Assembly (NCBI GenBank): GCA_020442465.1
Contig: JAGRJY010000178.1
Coordinates: forward strand, 81,256 to 145,255
DNA length: 64,000 bases
Source of the DNA: Lysobacterales bacterium
Lineage (GTDB): Bacteria > Pseudomonadota > Gammaproteobacteria > Xanthomonadales > Xanthomonadaceae
Direction: 5' to 3'
The notes under the pieces are model-generated. The model searched no databases and was not told the DNA's origin. It saw only the letters and a program-made list of their open reading frames with translations. Each line of letters starts with the position of its first letter. Within the stretch, counting starts at the first letter, position 1. Of this stretch, positions 48,132 through 57,155 are shown in pieces. The position numbers were made by a program, and so were the translations under genes.

Positions 48132-51100
48132 CTAGGCCCCCAGCGCCTCGACCAGCTTGCCGAGGCGTTTGGCCGACACCGGTTCGGAGGTTCCGAGATC
48201 CTGCGCAAACAACGAGATGCGGAACTCCTCCAGTGCCCAGCGCAACTCCTGGGCAGCGGGTCGGTCAGCCTCCGCGCCGGCCAGGGCGGATTCGAACGGC
48301 AGCAGCTCCAGCATGCGCTGCTGATCCCGGGCCGGATCCTTGACCAGCCGTTCGGCGCGCAGATGCATGCCGCGGAGAAAGCGCGGCAGGTGACGTAGCT
48401 TGTCGGAGGGGGTTTCGCGCAGAAATCCCGGACAAATCAGCCGGGCGTACTGGGCGGCGAGGTCGTCGAAGTTCGCCTTGCCGAACCCCATCAGTGGCGG
48501 CTGCAGCTTCGGCTTCAGCCCGGCACACAGCTGCAGGATCTCCTCCGCCAGACGCAGGCGCTCGGTCGCCACCTGAAACAGGCCCCTGCCGACGCGCTGC
48601 AACAACGCGGCGAAGTCGTCGGCGCTGCGGATGCGCTCGAGCGCTTCGCGGTCGCGCAACTCGGCGTAGGCCGCCTCGACCAGATCATCGCGCAGCCGCT
48701 CCTGGGTCTCGATCGCAGCGTAGAGCAGGCCCAGCTTGGGGTCGATCGGGAGTTGCTTGCGCGACTGTCGGAAGCGATCGGCAAGCCCACGATGCAGCAG
48801 GGCGTCGACCCCGCGCGCGTGCGCCCTGCACGCCTCGGAACGTTCGGCCAGCACGCCGAGCGCGACCCGGCCTTGATGTTCGATCAGGCACGGAAAGGCC
48901 GGCACCCCGGCGTCGCCTTCGATCTGCACGGGCACTTCGTCGGGGAATGCGTCGAGGTCCTCCTGTGACCACTCGCGTGCCGCACGATCCGCGAACGCGC
49001 GCTGCGCACGGCTACCGAATTCCTTGCGCAACTGCTCAAGACTTCGAGAGTCCGCCAGCACCGACTTGCCATCCTTGGCGAGCAAACGGAGGTTCATCCG
49101 CAGGTGCACGGGAAGCTGCTCGGCACTGAAATCGGCCGGCAGGATATCCGCGCCGGTCGCACGCTTGAGGAAGCGCGCGAGCTCGCCCTCGAGCGCGTCG
49201 CCGGTCGGCCCGGCGCAGGCTTCGACGAACGCTCGCGCAAAATCAGGCGCCGGCACGAAATTGCGCCGCAGCGCCTTGGGCAGACCTCGAATCAGTTCGG
49301 TCGCACGCTCCTCGACAAAGCCCGGCACCAGCCAGCTCATCCGTGCCTCGTCCAGTGCGTTCAGCAAGTGCAGCGGCACGACCAGGGTGACGCCATCGTC
49401 GGCCGTGCCGGGTTCGAACCGATAGTGCAGCGCAAGCCGCGCCGACCCGAGCTTCCACCATTTGGGAAACCGATCCGCCTCGCTTCCTTCGCCGGGAAGC
49501 AGCTCCTCAAGCGACCACTGCAGCAGGTCCTGTTTCGGCTTCGCCAGCTTGCGGTACCAGCTGTCGAGCGCCGCTGCCGTGCACACGTCCTCGGGGATAC
49601 GATCGAGGTACCAGGCGGCTTGCCACTCGTCGTCTGCAACCAGACCCGCGCGACGCAACTTGGCTTCTTCTTCGGTGGCCTTGGCCAGCGTGGCGAGGTT
49701 GCGCTCGAGGAACGCCGCACGCGTGTTGATCTCGCCCGGCACCAGCCCCTGGCGAACGAACAGTTCCCGCGCTTCGGCGGGATACAGGCTGCCGTAGTGA
49801 ATCGGGCGCTTGGGCGCCAGCACGAGTCCGAACAGGCTGATTTGCTCCGAGCCGATCACCCTGCCCTGCGCACGCGACCAGTGCGGGTCGAAGTGCTTGC
49901 GGGCGACCAGGTGCGCGGCTTGCTCGATCACCCACTCCGGTTCGATCCGAGCATTGGTCAGGGCGTACACCTTCTGCGTATCGAGCAGCACCGCGCTCAA
50001 CACCCAGTTCGGTGGCTGCTTGGCGAGATGCGAGCCGGGGAACAGCGCGAACTTGCGCTGCCGCGGGGCTTCGAACAGGTGCTTCTCCTGCTTGCGCCCG
50101 ACCTGCATGGGCATGCCGACGATCAGCGCACGATGCAGGGCACCGTACTCGGCCACCTGCGTATTGATCTTCCAGCCCGCCTCGCCGGCCAACAGCAGCA
50201 GCTGGCGATGCAGTTCGCGCCACTCGCGCATGCGCAGGTAGCTCAGGAACTGCTTGCCACACCACTCGCGGAGCTTGGACTGCGTGCGCGCCTCGTGCTC
50301 CTGTTGATACACCGCCCACAGGTTCAGAATGCCGACGAACTCGGACTTCGGGTCGGCCCACGCCGCGTGCGCCGTGTCGGCAGCCGCCCGGGCATCGACC
50401 GGACGCTCGCGCGGATCCTGGATGCTGAGGAAGGCGACGATCGTCAGCACCTCGCGCAGGCAATCGAGCTCGCGTGCCGCAATCAGCATGCGGGACAGCT
50501 TCACGTCGACCGGCCAGCGCGCCATCTCACGACCCACGCTGCTCAGCTTGCGTGCCGTATCGACCGCGCCGAGTTCGAGCAGCTGCTGCCATCCCTCCGA
50601 CACCGCGCGTGCATCCGGCGCGTCGATGAACGGAAAGCGGTCGACCTCTCCCAGTCCGAGCGACAGCATGCGCAGGATCACCCCGGCCAGGGCCGAACGG
50701 CGAATTTCCGGATCGGTAAACGGTGGCCGCGACTCGTAGTCGCCCTGCTCGTACAGGCGATAGCACACGCCCGCGGCGACACGCCCGCAGCGGCCCTTGC
50801 GCTGGTCGGCCGAGGCGCGCGAGATCGGTTCGATGTGCAGGCGATCAAGCTTCTGCCGCGGGCTGTAGCGCTTCACCCTGGCCAGCCCCGGATCGACCAC
50901 GTAGCGAATGCGCGGCACGGTCAGCGAGGTCTCGGCCACATTGGTCGCAAGCACGATGCGTCGCTTCGGGCCCGGTCGGAAAATGCGGTCCTGGTCGCCG
51001 GTCGACAGGCGCGCGTACAGCGGCAACACTTCGGTCTCGCGGTAGTGCCGACGTCCCAGCAACCGGTGCAGTTCGTGAATCTCGCGCTCGCCGGGCAGAA

Positions 51101-52019
51101 ACACCAGCACGTCGCCGAGCGGATCTTCCGCGGTGATCTCATCGACCACCGAGACGATCGACTCCGCCGGCGAGCGTGGCTCGCGTACGGCCTCGCCACT
51201 TTCGTCCTCGACGCCGGTCAAGGCGTGCGGTGGCCGGTAGCGCACCTCGACAGGGTAGCTGCGCCCTTCGACTTCCACCACCGGTGCATCGTCGAAGTGT
51301 TTGGCAAAGCGGGCAGTGTCGATCGTCGCCGAGGTGACGATCAGCTTGAGATCGCGTCGCCGCTTGAGCAGGGTCTTGAGGTAGCCGAGCAGGAAGTCGA
51401 TGTTCAGACTGCGTTCGTGCGCCTCGTCGAGGATGAGGGTGTCGTAGCGGGAGAGAAACCGGTCGGACTGGATCTCCGCCAGCAGGATGCCGTCGGTCAT
51501 GAACTTGATCGCTGTCTCGTCGCGCACCTGCTCGGTGAAGCGCACCTGATAGCCGACCAGCCCGCCCAGCTCGACCTGCAGTTCCTGCGCTACCCGGCGT
51601 GCCACTGAGCGCGCGGCAATGCGTCGTGGCTGGGTGCAGCCGATCAGACCGGCCGCGCCTCGTCCGGCTGCAAGGCAGATCTTGGGCAGTTGGGTGGTCT
51701 TGCCCGAGCCGGTTTCGCCGGCGACCACCAGGACCTGATGCCTTCGCACCATCTCAACCAGCCGTTCCGCCTCACGACTGACCGGCAGGTCGTCCGGGAA
51801 CCGCACCGTCGGCATGCGACTGGCACGCTGATCCACGCTGGCGCGCGACGCGGCGATTTCATCCAGCAGGCGGAGTCGCCCTTCCTCGTCCCCCTGCTCG
51901 GCCCAGCGCTGACGCAGGCGCCGAAGCCGGGCGTAGTCGCGCGTCGCGACGCCGCGCAGATCAACCGATCTACTGCGTCTATCGACTTCATGGGAACGAT
52001 TTACTTTACCTTGACTCAT
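48132..52019 (-). CDS. hrpA: ATP-dependent RNA helicase HrpA
   Basis: 1295-residue DEAH-box helicase. Motifs: Walker A GETGSGKTTQLPK, DEAH in LDEAHERSLNIDFLLGYLK, SATID, motif VI RKGRCGRVAAGVCYRLYEQ, then HA2/OB domains and the long C-terminal DUF3418 region typical of HrpA. E. coli HrpA (1300) has the same length; it works on mRNA processing and rescue of collided ribosomes. The ATG at 52019 gives MSQGKVNRSHEVDRRS. It is divergent from dps with 45 bp between start codons. Confidence 0.95.
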   Translation of the reverse strand: MSQGKVNRSHEVDRRSRSVDLRGVATRDYARLRRLRQRWAEQGDEEGRLRLLDEIAASRASVDQRASRMPTVRFPDDLPVSREAERLVEMVRRHQVLVVAGETGSGKTTQLPKICLAAGRGAAGLIGCTQPRRIAARSVARRVAQELQVELGGLVGYQVRFTEQVRDETAIKFMTDGILLAEIQSDRFLSRYDTLILDEAHERSLNIDFLLGYLKTLLKRRRDLKLIVTSATIDTARFAKHFDDAPVVEVEGRSYPVEVRYRPPHALTGVEDESGEAVREPRSPAESIVSVVDEITAEDPLGDVLVFLPGEREIHELHRLLGRRHYRETEVLPLYARLSTGDQDRIFRPGPKRRIVLATNVAETSLTVPRIRYVVDPGLARVKRYSPRQKLDRLHIEPISRASADQRKGRCGRVAAGVCYRLYEQGDYESRPPFTDPEIRRSALAGVILRMLSLGLGEVDRFPFIDAPDARAVSEGWQQLLELGAVDTARKLSSVGREMARWPVDVKLSRMLIAARELDCLREVLTIVAFLSIQDPRERPVDARAAADTAHAAWADPKSEFVGILNLWAVYQQEHEARTQSKLREWCGKQFLSYLRMREWRELHRQLLLLAGEAGWKINTQVAEYGALHRALIVGMPMQVGRKQEKHLFEAPRQRKFALFPGSHLAKQPPNWVLSAVLLDTQKVYALTNARIEPEWVIEQAAHLVARKHFDPHWSRAQGRVIGSEQISLFGLVLAPKRPIHYGSLYPAEARELFVRQGLVPGEINTRAAFLERNLATLAKATEEEAKLRRAGLVADDEWQAAWYLDRIPEDVCTAAALDSWYRKLAKPKQDLLQWSLEELLPGEGSEADRFPKWWKLGSARLALHYRFEPGTADDGVTLVVPLHLLNALDEARMSWLVPGFVEERATELIRGLPKALRRNFVPAPDFARAFVEACAGPTGDALEGELARFLKRATGADILPADFSAEQLPVHLRMNLRLLAKDGKSVLADSRSLEQLRKEFGSRAQRAFADRAAREWSQEDLDAFPDEVPVQIEGDAGVPAFPCLIEHQGRVALGVLAERSEACRAHARGVDALLHRGLADRFRQSRKQLPIDPKLGLLYAAIETQERLRDDLVEAAYAELRDREALERIRSADDFAALLQRVGRGLFQVATERLRLAEEILQLCAGLKPKLQPPLMGFGKANFDDLAAQYARLICPGFLRETPSDKLRHLPRFLRGMHLRAERLVKDPARDQQRMLELLPFESALAGAEADRPAAQELRWALEEFRISLFAQDLGTSEPVSAKRLGKLVEALGA

Positions 52020-52032
52020 CGCGGCGTAAGAT
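52005..52032 (+). promoter_or_regulatory. Candidate promoter for dps
   Basis: TTTACC (52005-52010) and TAAGAT (52027-52032) are separated by 16 bp and lie 32 bp before the dps start. TTGACT at 52011 is a better -35 but lacks a -10 at the right distance. An AAGGAG ribosome site (52052-52057) follows. The -35 overlaps the first codons of divergent hrpA. Confidence 0.4.
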
Positions 52033-52064
52033 TAAGCGAAGCTCATCCAATAAGGAGCCTTTCG

Positions 52065-52538
52065 ATGAAAATCGACATCGGCATCAACGACAAACAGCGC
52101 AAGGACATCGCCGGCGGCCTTTCGGCATTTCTGGCCGACAGCTACACCCTCTACCTGCGCACGCATGGCTATCACTGGAACGTGACTGGCCCGATGTTCA
52201 ACACCCTGCATCTCATGTTCGAGACCCACTACAACGAGCAGTGGCTGGCCCTGGACGCCATCGCCGAGCGCATCCGCGCCCTCGGCCACCGGGCGCCCTC
52301 CTCCTATGCGGCGTTCGGCAAACTCTCGTCCCTGGCCGACGAAACCGAGGCCGACAGCGGCGACTGGAAGGAGATGGTGCGGCAGCTGGTGGTGGGCAAC
52401 GAAGCCGTCTGTCGCACCGGTCGCAAGGTGATGAAGCTGGCCGAGGCAGCGGGCGACCAGCCCACCGCCGACCTTCTCACGCAGCGCCTGAACGTGCACG
52501 AGAAGAACGCCTGGATGCTCCGCTCGCTGCTCGAGTGA
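52065..52538 (+). CDS. dps: Dps-family DNA-binding ferritin
   Basis: 157-residue dodecameric ferritin that oxidises Fe2+ with H2O2 and shields DNA in stress. Dps ferroxidase ligands are visible in LRTHGYHWNVTGPMFNTLHLMFETHYNEQWLALDAIAERIRALGH: two His in HGYH/LH and Asp/Glu in DAIAER. The N-terminus lacks the Lys-rich DNA-binding tail of E. coli Dps. AAGGAG lies 7 nt upstream of the ATG. It is transcribed divergently from hrpA and is followed by a long hairpin. Confidence 0.92.
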   Translation: MKIDIGINDKQRKDIAGGLSAFLADSYTLYLRTHGYHWNVTGPMFNTLHLMFETHYNEQWLALDAIAERIRALGHRAPSSYAAFGKLSSLADETEADSGDWKEMVRQLVVGNEAVCRTGRKVMKLAEAAGDQPTADLLTQRLNVHEKNAWMLRSLLE

Positions 52539-52548
52539 TGCCGCAGCC

Positions 52549-52584
52549 GCGCGACTGCCGGGCGTAGCGTCCCGGCAGCCGCGC
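52549..52584. terminator. Hairpin between dps and the ubiquinone hydroxylase gene
   Basis: A 14-position stem with one mismatch: GCGCG-A-CTGCCGGG pairs with CCCGGCAG-C-CGCGC around an 8-nt loop. It sits between convergent stops and reaches the last base of the hydroxylase stop codon. No T-run on either side, so termination may be weak. Confidence 0.5.
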
Positions 52585-53750
52585 TAGCCGCCCATGGCCT
52601 GGCGCATGAGCATCTGCTTGATGGGCTGAAATCGATCCACCAGACCCAGCAGCGGCCCGCGCGCCAGCGTTGGCAGCATCGCACTGCTGGTCGTCACCCG
52701 AAGAATCGTCTCGAATGCATGCGCCGCGACCGCGTTGTCGCTGCGCTGACGCCGTGCCCAGCGCTGCAGCGCGCGAAGTTCGCCGCAGTCGTCCGCACCG
52801 GCAGTCGCCAACGCCAGGGCACGCGCGTCGCGCAGGCCGAGATTGACCCCCTGCCCGGCGAGCGGGTGCACCACGTGGGCGGCATCACCGACCAAGGCAC
52901 AGCGCCCCCTGACATAGTCGAGCGCAAGGCTCCGGCGCAGCGGGAACGCCAACCTCGGCGACGCGACCTGCAGTGCGCCGAGTCGTCCGTCCAGCGCGCG
53001 CTCCAGCTCCGCCGAGAATGCTGCTTCGTCAAGGCCGCGCAGCCGATCCGCCTCTGCTGCGGGGAGTGACCACACGATCGAACTGCGCCCGTCGCGAAAT
53101 GGCAGAAAAGCCAGCGGCCCGCCGGGCAGGAAGCGCTGCCAGCAGGTGGACTGATGCGGCGATTCGGTATTCACCAGGGCCACCAGCGCGCGCTGGCCGT
53201 AGTCCCTGTCCTGCGTGCCGATGCCGAGGCGCGCGCGCGTCGGCGAGGCGCCGCCGTCCGCAGCGACCAGCAAATCGGCCGACCACCGCACGCCGGAACG
53301 CAAGCCCACCGAGACGTCGGCATGGCCCGGTTCGATGGCATCGACTTCGTCCGGACAGCAGCAGCGCACGCCCGGATGCGCGGTCACCGCCTGCCAGAGC
53401 ACGTCGACGATCAGGCGATTTTCGATGATCCAGCCGAGCTCGGCACGGCCCATTTCGTCGGCGGAGAAATGCACCTCGCCGGGCGCCCCCGCGTCCCACA
53501 CGCGCATCGCGCGGTACGGCTGTGCCTGCGCGGCGATCACGGCCCACACGCCGAGTGCTTGCAGCCATGCAGCGTTGTCCGGCGCCAGCGCCACCACTCG
53601 CAGATCCGCTGGCTCGGCCTGCCATCGTTCCGGCACGCGATGCTCGACCAGACAGACCTGACGGCCGGCCTGGGCCAGCGCGAGCGCGAGCGCGCTACCG
53701 ACCATGCCGGCCCCCACGACGATGACTTCGGGACCTCGCCGGCGCGTCAT
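52584..53750 (-). CDS. UbiH/UbiF/COQ6-family ubiquinone biosynthesis hydroxylase (UbiI/UbiF-like)
   Basis: 388-residue FAD monooxygenase that hydroxylates the ubiquinone ring. The N-terminal Rossmann motif is VIVVGAGMVGSALALALAQAG, the NAD(P)H/FAD DG motif is ADGGASPTRARLGI, and the second FAD motif is GDAAHVVHPLAGQGVNLGLRDA. The C-terminal tail LVDRFQPIKQMLMRQAMGG is typical of UbiF/UbiI members. It overlaps the upstream ubiH by 4 bp (ATGA), as ubiH-ubiI pairs do in E. coli, so UbiI (C5 hydroxylation) is the better guess, but UbiF activity cannot be excluded. Confidence 0.9.
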   Translation of the reverse strand: MTRRRGPEVIVVGAGMVGSALALALAQAGRQVCLVEHRVPERWQAEPADLRVVALAPDNAAWLQALGVWAVIAAQAQPYRAMRVWDAGAPGEVHFSADEMGRAELGWIIENRLIVDVLWQAVTAHPGVRCCCPDEVDAIEPGHADVSVGLRSGVRWSADLLVAADGGASPTRARLGIGTQDRDYGQRALVALVNTESPHQSTCWQRFLPGGPLAFLPFRDGRSSIVWSLPAAEADRLRGLDEAAFSAELERALDGRLGALQVASPRLAFPLRRSLALDYVRGRCALVGDAAHVVHPLAGQGVNLGLRDARALALATAGADDCGELRALQRWARRQRSDNAVAAHAFETILRVTTSSAMLPTLARGPLLGLVDRFQPIKQMLMRQAMGG

Positions 53751-54967
53751 CGAACCGTCGCTCCGTTCACCCCGGCCTCGCCTGGCGCGCCGCGATAGCC
53801 CATGGCGCCGGCCACAAGCGGACCGCGCATGCCCGGCAAGTGCCCAATGCCGAGCAGCCCCAGCGAGCGCATCAGGTGGGCGGCCGGCCCTTCCACCGCG
53901 GTCAGGCGCGCCAGCCCGTCACTGAGTTCGATGGTGCGCCGGCGATCTTCGGCGCGCGCGGCGGCATAGCGCTGCAGCCGAACGGCATCGCCGGCATCCT
54001 CAGCGCCACGCAACGCGTCGGCCAGGCCCAGTGCATCGCGCAGGCCAAGGTTGAAACCCTGCGCGCCGATCGGATGAATCGTCTGCGCGGCGTTGCCGAC
54101 CAGCACGCCGCGCACACCGGCCAGCCGGTCGGCAATCACCGCCCTGATCGGATAGCGGACGCGTCGCCCGACACGCTCGAAGCGTCCCGCGCGGTAGCCG
54201 AAGCGCCGCTGCAGGAAGGCCAGATACCCGTGGTCGTCGAGTTGCCCGATCGCGTCCGCATCGCTGCGCGACACGCCACACACCGCACCGAACCGCCCGT
54301 CGTTGCGCGGCAGCAACGCGACCGGTCCGGCGCTGCTGAAACGCTCCCAGGCCTGTCCGGCGGGCGCATGCTCGGACTCGACGGCACAGACGAACAGGTC
54401 CTGCTCGTAGTCGTGTTCACGAACGCCGACTCCCAGCGCAGTGCGCACGCCGCTGCGTGTTCCGTCGGCACCGACCAGCAGGCGGCATTCGATGGTTTCG
54501 GCCCCGTCGTCGCGCTCCAGCGTGACGCGCCAGGCATCGTCGCGCGCCACGCAGTCGACGACCCTCGCGCCGGCGCAGTGGCGGGTGGCACGCAAGTCAG
54601 CCAGGCGGGCGGCCAGCGCCGCACCAAGGTCGCTGGCGAGGATGACCCCGCCCAGCGCGTCGACGCCGTGGTCCGCTGCGCGAATCCGCACCGAACCGAA
54701 GTCGCCGACGCGCGAAACATGGATGTGGCGCAACGGCTGCGGCGCGCGGCGCACATGCGCCATCACCCCCAGCCGATCGAGTGCATCAAGCGAGGCCCGA
54801 GCCAGCGCGAGGTTGCGTTCGTCGAAGCTCTCGGGGCTTGGCGACGCCGCCGACCCGGCCGCCTCGGCCAACACGACGCAGAGTCCGCTGTCTTCGAGTG
54901 CGGCGGCCAGACTGGTGCCGACCAGCCCGCCGCCGACGATCAGTACGTCGCACTGTGATGCCTGCAT
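53747..54967 (-). CDS. ubiH: 2-octaprenyl-6-methoxyphenol hydroxylase UbiH
   Basis: 406-residue FAD monooxygenase for ring hydroxylation in ubiquinone synthesis. It begins with CDVLIVGGGLVGTSLAAALEDSG, has SFDERNLALARASL, the DG motif GADGTRSGVRTALG, and the second FAD motif GNAAQTIHPIGAQGFNLGLRDALGLADAL; GNAAQT.HPI.GQGFNLG is diagnostic of UbiH rather than UbiF. ATG 54967 gives MQASQCDV. It is divergent from the histone-deacetylase-like gene (230-bp gap) and overlaps the next hydroxylase gene. Confidence 0.93.
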   Translation of the reverse strand: MQASQCDVLIVGGGLVGTSLAAALEDSGLCVVLAEAAGSAASPSPESFDERNLALARASLDALDRLGVMAHVRRAPQPLRHIHVSRVGDFGSVRIRAADHGVDALGGVILASDLGAALAARLADLRATRHCAGARVVDCVARDDAWRVTLERDDGAETIECRLLVGADGTRSGVRTALGVGVREHDYEQDLFVCAVESEHAPAGQAWERFSSAGPVALLPRNDGRFGAVCGVSRSDADAIGQLDDHGYLAFLQRRFGYRAGRFERVGRRVRYPIRAVIADRLAGVRGVLVGNAAQTIHPIGAQGFNLGLRDALGLADALRGAEDAGDAVRLQRYAAARAEDRRRTIELSDGLARLTAVEGPAAHLMRSLGLLGIGHLPGMRGPLVAGAMGYRGAPGEAGVNGATVR

Positions 54968-55197
54968 GCCTCGACCACGTCGCCGCGAAGGTCGCCATTG
55001 TGCCATCCGCCCGATCCGGGAATCGTCGGCCCGTCGCCGCGCAGCAGGAATGCCGCGCGCCTGCGTCGACACGCACGCTGGCCGCCCACGCGAACTGCAT
55101 GGGTGCAATCTTTGCGCGCGCGCCCAATAATCCCGACTGGTCATCCTTTCGTCATCGGCGCGTCGCAGTCGACGCGTCGCCAACCGGTACGCCGAGC

Positions 55198-56121
55198 ATG
55201 CTGCTCTACACCCATCCCAGCTGCCTGCAGCACGACCCTGGCGCAGGTCATCCCGAATGCCCGGCCCGACTTGCCGCCGTGCTGCAGGCGCTGCACGAAG
55301 CGCTGCCGGAGGTGCCCTGGCACGAAGCGCCACTGGCCGATCGGCAATGCATCGCGCGCGCCCACGATGCGGCATTGGTCGACGATCTCCTCGGCCATCC
55401 GGTGGTCGCCCAGCGCCAGATCGATCCCGATACCGCGATGAGTCCGGCCTCCGCCGAGGCCGCCCAGCGCGCCGCAGGAGCGGTCTGCGCGGCCATCGAC
55501 GCGGTGATCGAAGGCAAGTCGCGGCGCGCCTTCTGCGCGGTGCGCCCGCCCGGGCACCACGCGACCCGCCAGCAGGCGATGGGCTTCTGCCTGTTCAACT
55601 CGATCGCTGTCGGCGCGCTCCACGCACAGCAACGGCACGGCATCGCCCGGGTGGCGGTGATCGACTTCGATGTCCACCACGGCAACGGCACCCAGGACAT
55701 CCTCTGGGACCAGCCCGGCACGCTGTACGTGTCATCGCATCAGCACCCGTTGTATCCCGGCAGCGGCCTGCCGTTCGAGCGCGGCGGCCTCGGACGCACG
55801 CTGAACCTGCCGCTGGATGAAGGCAGCGATGGCGTCCTGTTTCGCCGCCTGTGGTCGGAGCAGCTTCTGCCGGAGATCGACGCCTTCGCGCCCGAACTGC
55901 TGCTGATCTCGGCTGGCTTCGACGCGCACCGTCTCGACCCGCTAGCCGGTCTCAACCTCGGTGCCGACGACTACGCATGGATCACCGAGCGTCTGGTCGA
56001 CCTTGCCGAGCGCCACGCGCGGGGCCGCGTCGTGTCGGCGCTGGAAGGCGGCTACAGCCTGACCGCCCTGCGCGAGAGCTCGGTGGCCCACGTGCGCGCA
56101 TTGATGGAACGCGACGCATGA
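55198..56121 (+). CDS. Histone deacetylase-family amidohydrolase
   Basis: 307 residues of the arginase/HDAC fold. Zinc and catalytic motifs are in place: RPPGHHATRQQAMGFCLFNSIAVGA (catalytic His pair), VIDFDVHHGNGTQDIL (Asp and His zinc ligands), and SAGFDAHRLDPLAGL (third ligand Asp). The N-terminal HPSCLQHDPGAGHPECPARLAAV is typical. Bacterial members deacetylate acetylated polyamines or small amides; the true substrate is not known. It overlaps the following AmgK-like gene as ATGA, so the two are translated together, hinting at a role with amino sugars, which is only inference. Confidence 0.9.
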   Translation: MLLYTHPSCLQHDPGAGHPECPARLAAVLQALHEALPEVPWHEAPLADRQCIARAHDAALVDDLLGHPVVAQRQIDPDTAMSPASAEAAQRAAGAVCAAIDAVIEGKSRRAFCAVRPPGHHATRQQAMGFCLFNSIAVGALHAQQRHGIARVAVIDFDVHHGNGTQDILWDQPGTLYVSSHQHPLYPGSGLPFERGGLGRTLNLPLDEGSDGVLFRRLWSEQLLPEIDAFAPELLLISAGFDAHRLDPLAGLNLGADDYAWITERLVDLAERHARGRVVSALEGGYSLTALRESSVAHVRALMERDA

Positions 56122-57155
56122 GTGACGACACGATGCGGGCCGATCAACGGCTTGCCTTTGCGCGCGCGGCACTGGCCGATCAGCGGGTCGCCCTGGAGCC
56201 GGCGTCCAGCGACGCCAGCTTCCGCAGTTACTGGCGCATCACCGACTGCACACCCAGTTTCATCGTGATGGATGCACCGCCGGACAAGGAAGACCTGGGG
56301 CCCTGGCTTGACGTCGCCGCCCGACTCGACGCCGCAGGCATCGCCGCGCCGCGGGTGGTCGCCAGGGATCTCGAACAGGGATTCCTTCTGCTGAGCGATC
56401 TGGGTAGTCGGCTGCTGCTGCCGACGCTCGATGCCTCCACGGTGGAGGCCGCCTACGGGCGTGGGCTCGACGTGCTGCTGCGCATGCAGCGCGATGTACG
56501 GGCCACCGGGCTGCCGCCCTACGATCGCGATCGCCTGGTGACCGAGCTGGAACTGATGCCGACCTGGTTCCTGCAGCGCCATCTCGGATTCACGCCCGCG
56601 TGCGAGGATTGGGACGTCATTGAACGCGCGTTCGACCTGCTGTGCCACGACGCCCTGGCGCAGGACCGGGTGTTCGTCCACCGCGACTTCCACGCACGCA
56701 ACGTACTGCTGGGCGGGGACGACAGCTGGGCCCTGATCGACTTCCAGGACGCTGTCACTGGTCCGATCACCTACGACCTGGTCTCGCTGCTGCGCGACTG
56801 CTACATCGTCTGGCCCGAGCACGACGTCTACCGCTGGGTCGAGCGCTTCCGCGCACAGGCGGTGGATGCCGGCTTGACCCGCGCCGACGAACACGCGTTT
56901 CGCCGCTGGTTCGACCTGATGGGGCTGCAGCGCCACATCAAGGTGCTCGGCATCTTCTGCAGGCTCTGGTACCGCGACGGCAAGTCGGGCTATCTCGCAG
57001 ACCTGCCGCGGGTGTGGTCCTACGCCCGCGATGTCGGTCGGCGATACGCCGAGACAGCGCCGCTGATCGCGCTGATCGAGCGCGCCATCGGCGACGCGGA
57101 CCTGACCCGGGCACGTCCATCCGACAGCCGGACGACAGCCGCGTGCGCGCACTGA
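56118..57155 (+). CDS. amgK: AmgK-like anomeric sugar kinase (MurNAc/GlcNAc)
   Basis: 345-residue aminoglycoside-phosphotransferase-fold kinase. The Brenner motif VFVHRDFHARNVLL and the metal motif ALIDFQDAVTGPITYDLVSLLRDCYIVWPEHDVYRW closely follow the Pseudomonas AmgK pattern. AmgK phosphorylates MurNAc and GlcNAc at the anomeric carbon in the peptidoglycan-recycling shunt that bypasses de novo UDP-MurNAc synthesis, the route that gives intrinsic fosfomycin resistance. It overlaps HDAC-like (4 bp) and murU (13 bp), matching the known amgK-murU pairing. Confidence 0.87.
   Translation: MSDDTMRADQRLAFARAALADQRVALEPASSDASFRSYWRITDCTPSFIVMDAPPDKEDLGPWLDVAARLDAAGIAAPRVVARDLEQGFLLLSDLGSRLLLPTLDASTVEAAYGRGLDVLLRMQRDVRATGLPPYDRDRLVTELELMPTWFLQRHLGFTPACEDWDVIERAFDLLCHDALAQDRVFVHRDFHARNVLLGGDDSWALIDFQDAVTGPITYDLVSLLRDCYIVWPEHDVYRWVERFRAQAVDAGLTRADEHAFRRWFDLMGLQRHIKVLGIFCRLWYRDGKSGYLADLPRVWSYARDVGRRYAETAPLIALIERAIGDADLTRARPSDSRTTAACAH

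Noticed and set aside
49104..51608. 834-codon open frame on the plus strand
   Set aside because: Antisense to hrpA and rich in Arg, Gln and His as expected from its codons read backward.
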